A stretch of 30,922 nt of DNA from a virus. The stretch covers positions 1 to 30,922 of the IMG/VR virus record IMGVR_UViG_3300044846_001198, one strand, 5' to 3'. The position numbers were made by a program, and so were the translations under genes. Below, in pieces: positions 21,878-28,725 of the stretch. The stretch's first letter is position 1. Each line of letters opens with the position of its first letter. The notes beneath the pieces were generated by a model, which saw only the letters and a list, made by a program, of their open reading frames with translations, ran no database searches and was not told the DNA's origin.

Positions 21878-22256
21878 GCCAAGCATTGCGATACTACCCC
21901 CTTTTGTTTTTGCTTGGCGGCATAAGACAATTGGGGGTATATTTTTTATCGTCGGGAGTATTGAACGGCAGGGTAAAAGATGAATTAGGGCAACTGTGGG
22001 ATTGTGTTAAAGCCCAATGGTATGACAAAGGAATAAGCCATACGACACACGGAGAGGCAATTCTTCGAAAGATAGATTCCAAACTCAAGGACATTGCTGT
22101 TCACTTGAGGACACGACAGCGAGAGACTCATTCGACGGAGTAATTATCGCAAAAGTGAGAGTCCAACATTTAGAGAAATCTATTTGAAGGATACTTCTAT
22201 CTCTCACTTAGCTCCAGATCTAATCTCGGGAGTAATTAATATACTGAGTGTTTTTT
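21878..22256 (+). ncRNA. Candidate structured RNA, about 380 nt, with 5' pseudoknot and 3' terminator
   Basis: No gene with an ATG start fits 21836-22275. Starting where the promoter predicts, GCCAAGC (21878-21884) pairs with GCTTGGC (21912-21918), and TACCCCC in its loop (21895-21901) pairs with GGGGGTA (21933-21939): an H-type pseudoknot of two perfect 7-bp stems. Further stems: CTCAAG/CTTGAG (22084-22089 with 22104-22109) and AAGTGAGAG/CTCTCACTT (22153-22161 with 22201-22209), the latter enclosing hairpins TAGA-GAAA-TCTA and GAAG-GATA-CTTC. A terminator-type stem with T6 ends it. A TTG-started 60-codon frame (21961-22143) exists, but it uses CGA, AGG, GGG and CAG unlike real genes here. 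It matches no RNA class I know. It may be a free RNA or a leader of the next gene. Confidence 0.5.
22205..22256 (+). terminator. Terminator or attenuator at the end of the structured RNA
   Basis: CACTTAG (22205-22211) pairs with CTGAGTG (22244-22250, one wobble), enclosing a hairpin CTCC-AGAT-CTA-ATCT-CG-GGAG (22212-22232). TTTTTT follows at 22251-22256. Its left arm overlaps the 3' arm of the 9-bp helix 22153-22161/22201-22209, so the two folds exclude each other, as in an attenuator. Confidence 0.5.
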
Positions 22257-22275
22257 GAATTTAAGAAGTAACAAG

Positions 22276-22494
22276 ATGTTTAAAGTAGATTACATAGATT
22301 TCGTTATTAGTCAATATGGACACAATGCTTTTATGTTGAAATCAAAGGACGAAAGAAAGTTGAAAAACAAAATTGTGTACAAAGTGGAATATCAAAACCT
22401 TTCCAACGAAGAAACAATTGAATTTTACACCTTCGATAAAAACAAGATTGTAACAGGTGGCACAATTGACACATTAAACGCTAACTACAAATGA
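22276..22494 (+). CDS. Small protein of unknown function after the structured RNA
   Basis: 72 residues from ATG 22276 (an in-frame TTG at 22255 lies in the T-run and is unlikely). MFKVDYIDFVISQYGHNAFM, then VYKVEYQNLSNEETIEFYTF suggest a small beta-rich fold. It begins 20 bases after the T-tract, so it may be controlled by read-through. It overlaps the next gene by ATGA. Confidence 0.6.
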   Translation: MFKVDYIDFVISQYGHNAFMLKSKDERKLKNKIVYKVEYQNLSNEETIEFYTFDKNKIVTGGTIDTLNANYK

Positions 22495-22844
22495 TACTTA
22501 TACCAGCTCAACTCGAAGCAGTAACAACACGAAAGGACAAAACGTTAAAGTTGACCTTTGGAACGAATGAGTTAACACCTAACCAGGCAAGTGAACTATT
22601 TACTATCGCTAATCAGTTCGGTTATCTCGCGTTCAAAGATGAATCATTTAAACGCGAAGAACTCGAAGTGGTTGAATCGTTAAAGAGTGAGTTAGAAGAT
22701 ACGTTAAAGAAGCCCTCACAACGTTTAAGGGGTGTTATGTTTAGATGCTTCGAGTTGGACAACGAAGGGTTCAACACATTCTCAAAATACTACGATTCAA
22801 AAATGGAACAAGTTATTAACCATTTCAAAGGAAAATTGACGTAG
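22491..22844 (+). CDS. Conserved-type phage protein of unknown function
   Basis: 117 residues: ILIPAQLEAVTTRKDKTLKL, TFGTNELTPNQASELFTIAN, QRLRGVMFRCFE, YYDSKMEQVINHFKGKL. The pattern (a start with a TRKDKTLK strand, a middle with RLRGV, a helical end with INHFKGKL) is one I recall from many Bacteroidetes phages just ahead of packaging or structural genes. No enzymatic motif. Confidence 0.6.
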   Translation: MILIPAQLEAVTTRKDKTLKLTFGTNELTPNQASELFTIANQFGYLAFKDESFKREELEVVESLKSELEDTLKKPSQRLRGVMFRCFELDNEGFNTFSKYYDSKMEQVINHFKGKLT

Positions 22845-22862
22845 TTTTTATATTTACATATT

Positions 22863-23276
22863 ATGAGTAAGGAAGAAAACAAACCACAAAACGCAACACT
22901 AAAAAAGACTGCTATGCTAAAGGCATTGGAATCTACTTTGGGTGTCGTAACGTCAGCGTGTGAGATTGTCGGAATAGATAGGACAACGCACTATCGTTGG
23001 TTGCAAGAAGACGAAGACTACAAAGCAAAGGTTGAATCGTTATCTGACCTTGCCGTTGACTTCGCAGAAAGTCAGTTGTTTGAATTGATTAAGGGAGCGC
23101 ACCGCGAGGTGTCAACACCAGACGGTGAAGTAATCCGCATTCAAGACGCTCCAAACACAAGCGCGACAATCTTCTATTTGAAGACACGCGGAAAGAAACG
23201 AGGGTACGTTGAACGAACTGAATTAGCAGGTGTGAACGATGCGCCAATTCAAATAATAATCAATGACAAATTATAA
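22863..23276 (+). CDS. Probable terminase small subunit
   Basis: 137 residues. A helix-turn-helix of the kind used by small terminases spans about 18-50: AMLKALESTLGVVTSACEIV, GIDRTTHYRWLQEDEDYKAK. A helical oligomerisation-type region (LAVDFAESQLFELIKGAHRE) and a short C-terminal part (TIFYLKTRGKKRGYVERTEL) follow. These match phage small terminase/phBC6A51-like proteins that recognise phage DNA for packaging. The partner large subunit is about 9.4 kb away on the opposite strand. Confidence 0.7.
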   Translation: MSKEENKPQNATLKKTAMLKALESTLGVVTSACEIVGIDRTTHYRWLQEDEDYKAKVESLSDLAVDFAESQLFELIKGAHREVSTPDGEVIRIQDAPNTSATIFYLKTRGKKRGYVERTELAGVNDAPIQIIINDKL

Positions 23277-23299
23277 ACCTTAATTCGACAAAACACCGA

Positions 23300-23545
23300 A
23301 TGAGTACCGCAACATTGACATTTGACCTTTCCGACGGCGACGATCGTTATGAGTTCAACCGAATGACAAAGGCGCGTGATATGGCTTTAATGCTTTGGGA
23401 ACTCGAGATGAACGGTTACCGCAAGTTCACCAAGTACAACGAACGACAAGAGGGCGCATATCAAGAAGGGATTGAGGAGGTCTTTAAATACATTCGTGAA
23501 CTACTTGACGAACATCAAATTAACGTTGAAGATTTAATCGTATAA
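23300..23545 (+). CDS. Small conserved-type phage protein
   Basis: 81 residues: STATLTFDLSDGDDRYEFNR, MALMLWELEMNGYRKFTKYN, IEEVFKYIRELLDEHQINVE. The pattern of FDL-x-D then LWE and R-K-x-KY recurs in Bacteroidetes phages ahead of tail genes. No known role. Confidence 0.6.
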   Translation: MSTATLTFDLSDGDDRYEFNRMTKARDMALMLWELEMNGYRKFTKYNERQEGAYQEGIEEVFKYIRELLDEHQINVEDLIV

Positions 23546-23553
23546 TGTGATTC

Positions 23554-23582
23554 TGTCGCAAGTATAGTAGACTTTTGCGACA
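23554..23582. repeat. 8-bp perfect inverted repeat between small genes
   Basis: TGTCGCAA (23554-23561) and TTGCGACA (23575-23582) are exact complements with a 13-base loop, nine bases after the previous stop. As DNA it could be an operator for a dimeric regulator, as RNA a hairpin. No T-tract follows, so it is not a standard terminator. Confidence 0.5.
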
Positions 23583-23612
23583 AATAACGAACAACTAAAC
23601 TTATAATAAGGA

Positions 23613-23768
23613 ATGAGCGAAAACAAATTAAACTTTCTAAAATCACAAATATCTGCCTTCAACCCAACGTGGACGAAAGAGCAGGTCGAGATGGAAGCGA
23701 TAAGAATTTACAACGAAGCAAACACTATCGACGACGACGAAGAAGGTTGTTTGTATTGTGGGTCATAA
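23613..23768 (+). CDS. Very small protein of unknown function
   Basis: 51 residues from ATG 23613 with AAGG just upstream. MSENKLNFLKSQISAFNPTW, then EMEAIRIYNEANTIDDDEEG and a closing CLYCGS. The CLYCGS end with a CxxC pair could bind metal. It lies between the inverted repeat and the second structured region. Confidence 0.55.
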   Translation: MSENKLNFLKSQISAFNPTWTKEQVEMEAIRIYNEANTIDDDEEGCLYCGS

Positions 23769-23769
23769 A

Positions 23770-23970
23770 TAATAGTACCTACTACGCTACCCATAAGAAC
23801 AGCGTCCCAGAGTAGGGCATTTATTGTACCTTCACTTCGAAAGAAGCGCCACGAAGAGTGCCTTGCATGCGGGCTAGACGTAACTGCAAGTAGCTGTGTT
23901 AGATACTTAGGGACTGCTACCACATAACACCAAGCTAAAGTCGGGTGTATTTTCAACAAAAATGTTTTTA
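23770..23970 (+). ncRNA. Second candidate structured RNA in a 226-base gap
   Basis: There is no plausible gene between 23769 and 23994, but perfect helices follow one another: CCTACT-ACGCT (23778-23788) with AGCGT (23801-23805) and AGTAGG (23811-23816); CAC-TTCG (23833-23839) with CGAA-GA-GTG (23852-23860); CTTGCA/TGCAAG (23862-23867 with 23885-23890); TAGC/GCTA (23891-23894 with 23916-23919); ACACC/GGTGT (23927-23931 with 23944-23948). A weak AACA-AAAA-TGTT hairpin with T follows at 23955-23969. GC content is higher than its surroundings. No promoter seen. It may be a 5' leader of the tail operon or a free RNA. Confidence 0.4.
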
Positions 23971-23994
23971 TTGTAGATATTAAACAACAAACAA

Positions 23995-24576
23995 ATGAGC
24001 ATCAAAGTAAGTATACCTGCCGACTACGCATCGATAAGCGTAAAGCAATACCTTGACTATCACGCAGCCAAAAACGACATAGACAAGTTGGTTAGCATTA
24101 GTAACCTACTGAAAGAACAAGCGGAGCAAATTCCCTTCCAACACTTGCCGACCCTACTCGGCGCTTTTCAAGACACACTTGCAAACGAATCAGCGAAGTT
24201 CTTTGAGACGATTACGATTAAGGATAAGGACTTTGGGTTTATTCCCGACCTATATTCTATCTCAATGGGTGAATACGCGGATATTTCAACGTGGGCAAGT
24301 GACGTTAACGCTAACATCGTGAAGATAATGGGAACGCTATACCGACCTATCGACAAGCGAGTAGGTTCGAAGTATACAATAGTTCCACACAGCAAAGCGA
24401 ATCGTGAACTTGTTGAGGAGTACGTCGAGCAAATGACGCTCGAACAATTCAACGGTGCGATGCTTTTTTTTTCGACTTTACTAACCGAACTAAACAACAC
24501 TTCGCTAGATTATTTGGAGAACGAGGTTCAGAAGTTGACGAAGGAGATGCAGGAATTGACGACCGAGAAGGACTAA
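23995..24576 (+). CDS. Tail assembly chaperone, short form (gpG-like)
   Basis: 193 residues: SIKVSIPADYASISVKQYLD, YHAAKNDIDKLVSISNLLKE, LTLEQFNGAM-type wording (MTLEQFNGAMLFFSTLLTEL). It resembles the first of the two tail chaperones that coat the tape measure protein during tail assembly. Near its end lies a nine-T run (24464-24472) that should allow a -1 shift into a second frame, the classic arrangement of gpG/gpGT. It stands before fibre and neck genes rather than directly before the tape measure. Confidence 0.65.
   Translation: MSIKVSIPADYASISVKQYLDYHAAKNDIDKLVSISNLLKEQAEQIPFQHLPTLLGAFQDTLANESAKFFETITIKDKDFGFIPDLYSISMGEYADISTWASDVNANIVKIMGTLYRPIDKRVGSKYTIVPHSKANRELVEEYVEQMTLEQFNGAMLFFSTLLTELNNTSLDYLENEVQKLTKEMQELTTEKD
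24465..24471 (+). other. Slippery heptamer T TTT TTT
   Basis: Zero-frame codons are CTT TTT TTT TCG. The heptamer fits the X XXY YYZ rule and the run of nine T could also cause transcript slippage. I did not identify a clear downstream stimulating hairpin by eye. Confidence 0.55.
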
Positions 24577-24752
24577 ACCAAGTGTTGGGTCGATACGGTT
24601 GGTATCATCTTTTTATGGAAGCGTGCGGTCGCGACATAACAAAGTTAGACGCAATTACGGAAAAAAGTGCGTGGGAGATATTTACTTATATGACTTACCT
24701 AATAGACTACAATTATGTCGAACGTACAAAGCTACAACGCGCTTATAGATAG
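24471..24752 (+). CDS. -1 frameshift extension of the tail chaperone (gpGT-like)
   Basis: After the T TTT TTT heptamer (24465-24471) the -1 frame is open for 93 codons to TAG 24750-24752. The joined product would have about 252 residues. The extension contains GLNQVLGRYGWYHLFMEACG, RDITKLDAITEKSAWEIFTY, MTYLIDYNYVERTKLQ, which resembles the second tail chaperone of Bacteroidetes phages. It has an internal ATG (24615) that could instead give a separate 45-residue protein. It overlaps the next gene by 38 bases. Confidence 0.6.
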   Translation, partial: FDFTNRTKQHFARLFGERGSEVDEGDAGIDDREGLNQVLGRYGWYHLFMEACGRDITKLDAITEKSAWEIFTYMTYLIDYNYVERTKLQRAYR

Positions 24753-26784
24753 ATTCAAGGCATTCGCCTCTGGACACTTTATATTAAAGACCTTTTCACA
24801 CGGACAGATAGATACAGCAGACTTAGAAAAGTTTACTGAATATCCATTTATGCACGTCGTGCCTTCCAACGTGACGTACGCAAAAGGAATGAAAACGTTT
24901 AGTTTTCAGATTGTCCTTGCGGATCTGCCGAGAGACAAAGACGACAAAGTAGAATTTCAACGCGAGGTACTTTCCGACCTTCAAAGAATCGCAGAAGATT
25001 TAATAGCTGAAATAACAAACCACCGCGTTTTGTTCGGTGACTTAATCACTGTTCAAAATGTAAGCCTTGAACCATTTCTTGAAGAATTTCACAACACGCT
25101 AACAGGTTGGACGATTAGTCTTGACTTGCTTGTGCCTTATTACTGGGACGCGTGTTCTATTCCTGCGGAGTGGAACGACTTCTTTGAAAGTGGAAGCGGT
25201 GGTACAGGTTCAATCTTAACGTTCATTGATTCAATAGTACGCGACGAAAACGGCAACGTTAGTCTTGTAAACGACGAAGCAGAACCTTCTCCTAACTATT
25301 ACTACGGAACGGACGACGAAGGGGTACGCGGTTGGTATGCGCTTCCAGAGGGTGGCGGTCTGACGTGCGAAACAATAGGAACGTGTCAAACGATTATAGA
25401 CATTGAATCAGCTATTGACGACCTTCAGACTGAAATACTTTTGAAGGCAAACACCGCAGATTTAGGCGCGGTTGCTTTCTCGAATGATTACAACGACTTA
25501 GACAACAAGCCAACTATTCCTTCATTAACAGGTTACGTTCCTTACACTGGAGCGACTACCGATGTAGACTTGGGAACGCACAATTTAACTGCGGATCATA
25601 TTGCGTTAAACGTCAGTCCTTCGGGCGCAGGCTTTGTTGTTGGTGCTACACAATGGAACAACACAATAGGAAGCAGCGAAACACTTTTAAAAGGTGGTAC
25701 TGTTTCTCTTAAGAATGGTGTTGACTTAGTAGCTCGCGTAGTGAACAAAGTAACTCCAAACACTACGCTAACGAAAGCAGCCTACCAAGCGGTTAGAGTT
25801 AGCGGAGCGCAAGGGCAAAGACTTGCTGTTGAATTAGCGCAAGCAAACAACGATAATAACTCAGCAGATACAATAGGCATAGTTTGCGAGACGATAGCGA
25901 CGAATCAAGAAGGCTTCATTCAGACTGTTGGTCAACTTGAAAGCATTAATACAACGGGAAGTCTACAAGGTGAAACGTGGGCGGATGGAGATGTACTTTA
26001 CCTTTCTCCAACTACGGCAGGAGCGCTTACTAACATTAAGCCAACAGGCGCGACAGGACACATCGTAGTTATCGGATACGTTGAATACGCTCACGCGAAC
26101 AACGGAAAGATTTATGTGAAGATTATGAACGGTTGGGAGTTGGACGAATTGCACAACGTGTATATCAGTTCACCTGCTAACAACAACGTTTTAACTTACG
26201 AATCTTCTACTTCATTGTGGAAGAATAAAACGGTTGAAACGGCACTTGGGTACACACCATTAGCAGGAGTGCATTCCATTGTACCAATGGCGAGTGGAGA
26301 TGTTACATTTAATGGAATAACTGCAAACATTGGAACTGCGGGACAAAGTGGAAATAGCATTCGATTAACACCCTACATTCCTGCTCAATCAATTACAACG
26401 AGTAATTTGTATATAAACGTTACAACTGCAACGGCAGGCTCATTATGCACTATTGTTGTTTATTCAGATTTAAACGGAGTTCCAAATAATAGACTATACG
26501 AAAGCGCAGATTTAGATTGTTCTACAACAGGTTTAAAAACTGCGACAACATCATTCAGTTTTGTTGCAGGAACTCGTTATTGGATAGGAATAAAAACAAA
26601 CGCTACAATATCAACGAGAGCTGGTTTTACCACTGCATCATCACTACCCTTGAGCGCAAATGTATCATCAACATTTATCTCTTATCAAAAAACAATAACT
26701 TATAGTTCACCAGCACCTAATCCATTAGGAGCAGTAGCATTGAATGCAAGTGGTGGTACAATTGTTTACATAACTAAAGCTTAA
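24715..26784 (+). CDS. Tail fibre/receptor-binding type protein
   Basis: 689 residues. Residues about 1-150 form a tail-attachment-type domain (YNALIDRFKAFASGHFILKT, VSLEPFLEEFHNTLTGWTIS). From about 170 fibre motifs follow: DENGNVSLVNDEAEPSPNYY, NDYNDLDNKPTIP, GYVPYTGATTDVDLG and a beta-rich shaft, then TALGYTPLAG. The last about 170 residues (IPAQSITTSNLYINVTTATA, GTRYWIGIKTNATIST) look like a separate beta-sandwich and are coded in more AT-rich DNA, suggesting later acquisition. It probably contacts the host surface. Confidence 0.7.
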   Translation: MSNVQSYNALIDRFKAFASGHFILKTFSHGQIDTADLEKFTEYPFMHVVPSNVTYAKGMKTFSFQIVLADLPRDKDDKVEFQREVLSDLQRIAEDLIAEITNHRVLFGDLITVQNVSLEPFLEEFHNTLTGWTISLDLLVPYYWDACSIPAEWNDFFESGSGGTGSILTFIDSIVRDENGNVSLVNDEAEPSPNYYYGTDDEGVRGWYALPEGGGLTCETIGTCQTIIDIESAIDDLQTEILLKANTADLGAVAFSNDYNDLDNKPTIPSLTGYVPYTGATTDVDLGTHNLTADHIALNVSPSGAGFVVGATQWNNTIGSSETLLKGGTVSLKNGVDLVARVVNKVTPNTTLTKAAYQAVRVSGAQGQRLAVELAQANNDNNSADTIGIVCETIATNQEGFIQTVGQLESINTTGSLQGETWADGDVLYLSPTTAGALTNIKPTGATGHIVVIGYVEYAHANNGKIYVKIMNGWELDELHNVYISSPANNNVLTYESSTSLWKNKTVETALGYTPLAGVHSIVPMASGDVTFNGITANIGTAGQSGNSIRLTPYIPAQSITTSNLYINVTTATAGSLCTIVVYSDLNGVPNNRLYESADLDCSTTGLKTATTSFSFVAGTRYWIGIKTNATISTRAGFTTASSLPLSANVSSTFISYQKTITYSSPAPNPLGAVALNASGGTIVYITKA

Positions 26785-26788
26785 TAAT

Positions 26789-26890
26789 ATGACAGAGCCA
26801 AAGACAATAAGAAACGAGATATACGACGACAACGGTCTCGTGCGTGTAGAATTTATTGAAGTAGAGGAAAGCGAAGAAGCAAATGGCTAA
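26789..26890 (+). CDS. Very small acidic protein
   Basis: 33 residues: MTEPKTIRNEIYDDNGLVRV, then EFIEVEESEEANG. Overlaps the next gene by eight bases. A similar short acidic peptide gene follows fibre genes in other Bacteroidetes phages as far as I recall. Role unknown. Confidence 0.55.
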   Translation: MTEPKTIRNEIYDDNGLVRVEFIEVEESEEANG

Positions 26891-27485
26891 CGAACAGAGC
26901 GCACCCAACTTCTTTGCTGTCGTGAATGATATGGCTAAACGCTTTGTCGAATTGATGCAGTCCGACTATCGTATGAAGCGAAAGGTCGGCAAGAACTACA
27001 CGAACGCTGTTGCAAGTGGAACGCTCGAGAAGTCGTTAGCTTACAGGTTGAAGATTAAGGGCAAAGAAATAAACGTCGCGGTTTACGCGAAAGGAAAGGC
27101 GGGCAAGTATTTTTTGTTTCGCGAGAATGGTGTAAATGGAACTCAAAAGTCGCAAGGCGCTCTGTACTCATTCAAACGCGGTAGCGGAAGTAAACCCGCG
27201 AAAGGTCAGATGTCGCCTATGCAACAAGCCATTTACGACTGGATGTCGATAAAGGGCATAAGACTACGCGACAAGTCAAGTGGTAAGTTCAAGAAGTCAA
27301 GCGAAGAACTAAAACAACAGGTTGCAAAACTCATTATGTTCAAGGTACGACGCGACGGAATCAAAGGGTGGAAAGCGTTCGACTACGCAATGGAGAATAT
27401 TTGGGATGAATACGAAGCAAAGGTAGTTGAAGCATACGGAAAAGACTTCACCGCAGTTATAGAAAACCAACTAAAAGACATTTAA
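26883..27485 (+). CDS. Neck or tail-completion type protein
   Basis: 200 residues, basic, starting MANEQSAPNFFAVVNDMAKR. It has a beta-strand core (YRLKIKGKEINVAVYAKGKA) and a helical C terminus (KAFDYAMENIWDEYEAKVVE, AYGKDFTAVIENQL). The closing helix pattern and size recall neck/tail-completion proteins in Bacteroidetes phages. Position among tail genes supports a joining role. Confidence 0.55.
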   Translation: MANEQSAPNFFAVVNDMAKRFVELMQSDYRMKRKVGKNYTNAVASGTLEKSLAYRLKIKGKEINVAVYAKGKAGKYFLFRENGVNGTQKSQGALYSFKRGSGSKPAKGQMSPMQQAIYDWMSIKGIRLRDKSSGKFKKSSEELKQQVAKLIMFKVRRDGIKGWKAFDYAMENIWDEYEAKVVEAYGKDFTAVIENQLKDI

Positions 27486-27489
27486 CAAT

Positions 27490-28725
27490 ATGGCAATTAC
27501 AATAAACGATTCACCATACAGATACACACCGATAGGTCAACGGTTGATGATCGTTGCATCTTCAACGAACGTGGCTAACACAGGCTTTCGCTTCGTGTTT
27601 GACTTCACAGCGTTTCAAGTAAACGTACAAGCAAACGCAAGTAACAAAGGGATTTTAGACCTTGCGCCTATCTTTCGAGAGCAAATGCAACACAAGCTGA
27701 AAGCAGATTTAAACGGTATAGACGTGGAAGCTCTCAGTACCATTGATTGCACCGTGCGCGAGGGGTGGCTCGTTGACGGAGTGTTTACCATTAGCGGTAG
27801 TGGTGCGGTTATTTTAGACAGGATATACGCGTTTATGGCTGAATATCAAGTGAGCGACGGATACAAGCCAAACGTAAATACACGTTATGCGTTAGACGGA
27901 ATCACGAAGTACGCAATGAGCGAAAGAACGAAGGACACGCACAAGTGGATTGAAGCACCTTCACGCGGTCTGTCTAACGAATACGTTTACATACCAACGC
28001 GAATGGCTGATTGGGGTATTCTTTACGCTCCTTCTGCCTCAGATGAATTGCTTGTTGACAACAACTTTGACATTGCAGTTGTTTCAACGTATAATAACAG
28101 CAACACATTGATTGACACAAACAAATTTGATTTGGACAATTCAAATAATGCAGTTAATGCAATTGGTATTTTTTACGCTAACTTAGAAGCGTGGGGTGGT
28201 GTTGATTTAACAGGAGCAAAATATTACACAGTTCAATTTGGAAAAGAAACAGCGTTTCCCGTTTACACACCTTCTTCACGCGTATATTGTTTTTACCTTG
28301 TCGATGACGATTGTCGCTTTGACAATGTGCGTTTGGGTTGGTCGAACACTTGCGGTGGTGTGGATTACTTCAACTTCACGAAGAAAAGCGAATTGTCGTA
28401 CAACTACGATCGTAAGCAATACCAAAAAGTGGTAGGTACTTACAACGCAGAAATTTTTTCTTTCGGAACAGATGAAAGAGGTGTAACCGACCGCTATGTG
28501 ACAACGACGAAAGGACTGCAAATAAATAGCGATTGGATAAGCGTTGGAGAGTTCAACCTATTGCAAACGCTTTGTCGTTCTAACGACGTGTACATAATCA
28601 ACGACGACGGAACACAAACACCCGTTCTTGTCGATACTCAGAATTTTGTTATTAAGGACGAACGCTATTCGAAATTATACAACGTTACTTTGAATCTTAA
28701 ATACTCTCAACCTGTCGGCTTATGA
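27490..28725 (+). CDS. Tail/baseplate protein upstream of the tail hub
   Basis: 411 residues. The C-terminal half is strongly patterned like Bacteroidetes phage tail proteins: DNVRLGWSNTCGGVDYFNFT, KKSELSYNYDRKQYQKVVGT, SDWISVGEFNLLQTLCRSND, VYIINDDGTQTPVLVDTQNF, LNLKYSQPVGL. A stretch near residues 198-245 (bases about 28081-28225) is AT-rich and Asn-rich and may be an inserted module. The stop overlaps the start of the tail hub gene (ATGATGA). Confidence 0.65.
   Translation: MAITINDSPYRYTPIGQRLMIVASSTNVANTGFRFVFDFTAFQVNVQANASNKGILDLAPIFREQMQHKLKADLNGIDVEALSTIDCTVREGWLVDGVFTISGSGAVILDRIYAFMAEYQVSDGYKPNVNTRYALDGITKYAMSERTKDTHKWIEAPSRGLSNEYVYIPTRMADWGILYAPSASDELLVDNNFDIAVVSTYNNSNTLIDTNKFDLDNSNNAVNAIGIFYANLEAWGGVDLTGAKYYTVQFGKETAFPVYTPSSRVYCFYLVDDDCRFDNVRLGWSNTCGGVDYFNFTKKSELSYNYDRKQYQKVVGTYNAEIFSFGTDERGVTDRYVTTTKGLQINSDWISVGEFNLLQTLCRSNDVYIINDDGTQTPVLVDTQNFVIKDERYSKLYNVTLNLKYSQPVGL

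Noticed and set aside
21878-21940. preQ1, SAM-II or fluoride riboswitch for the pseudoknot
   Set aside because: The H-type topology is similar, but the conserved loop sequences of those classes are absent as far as I can recall them.
21886-22143. An 85-codon frame as the gene in the gap after the cysteine-rich protein
   Set aside because: It has no ATG start, the first part is the pseudoknot, and codons such as CGA, AGG, GGG and CAG are unlike neighbouring genes. A shorter TTG-started protein cannot be fully excluded.
23831-23850. tRNA T-arm suggested by TTCGAAA
   Set aside because: The flanking bases do not form the 5-bp T stem, and no acceptor or anticodon arms fit around it.
23708-23959. 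Leftward 83-codon frame over the second structured region
   Set aside because: It crosses a rightward small gene, runs against the arm direction and looks like a low-complexity shadow (serine run from the complementary GAC repeats).
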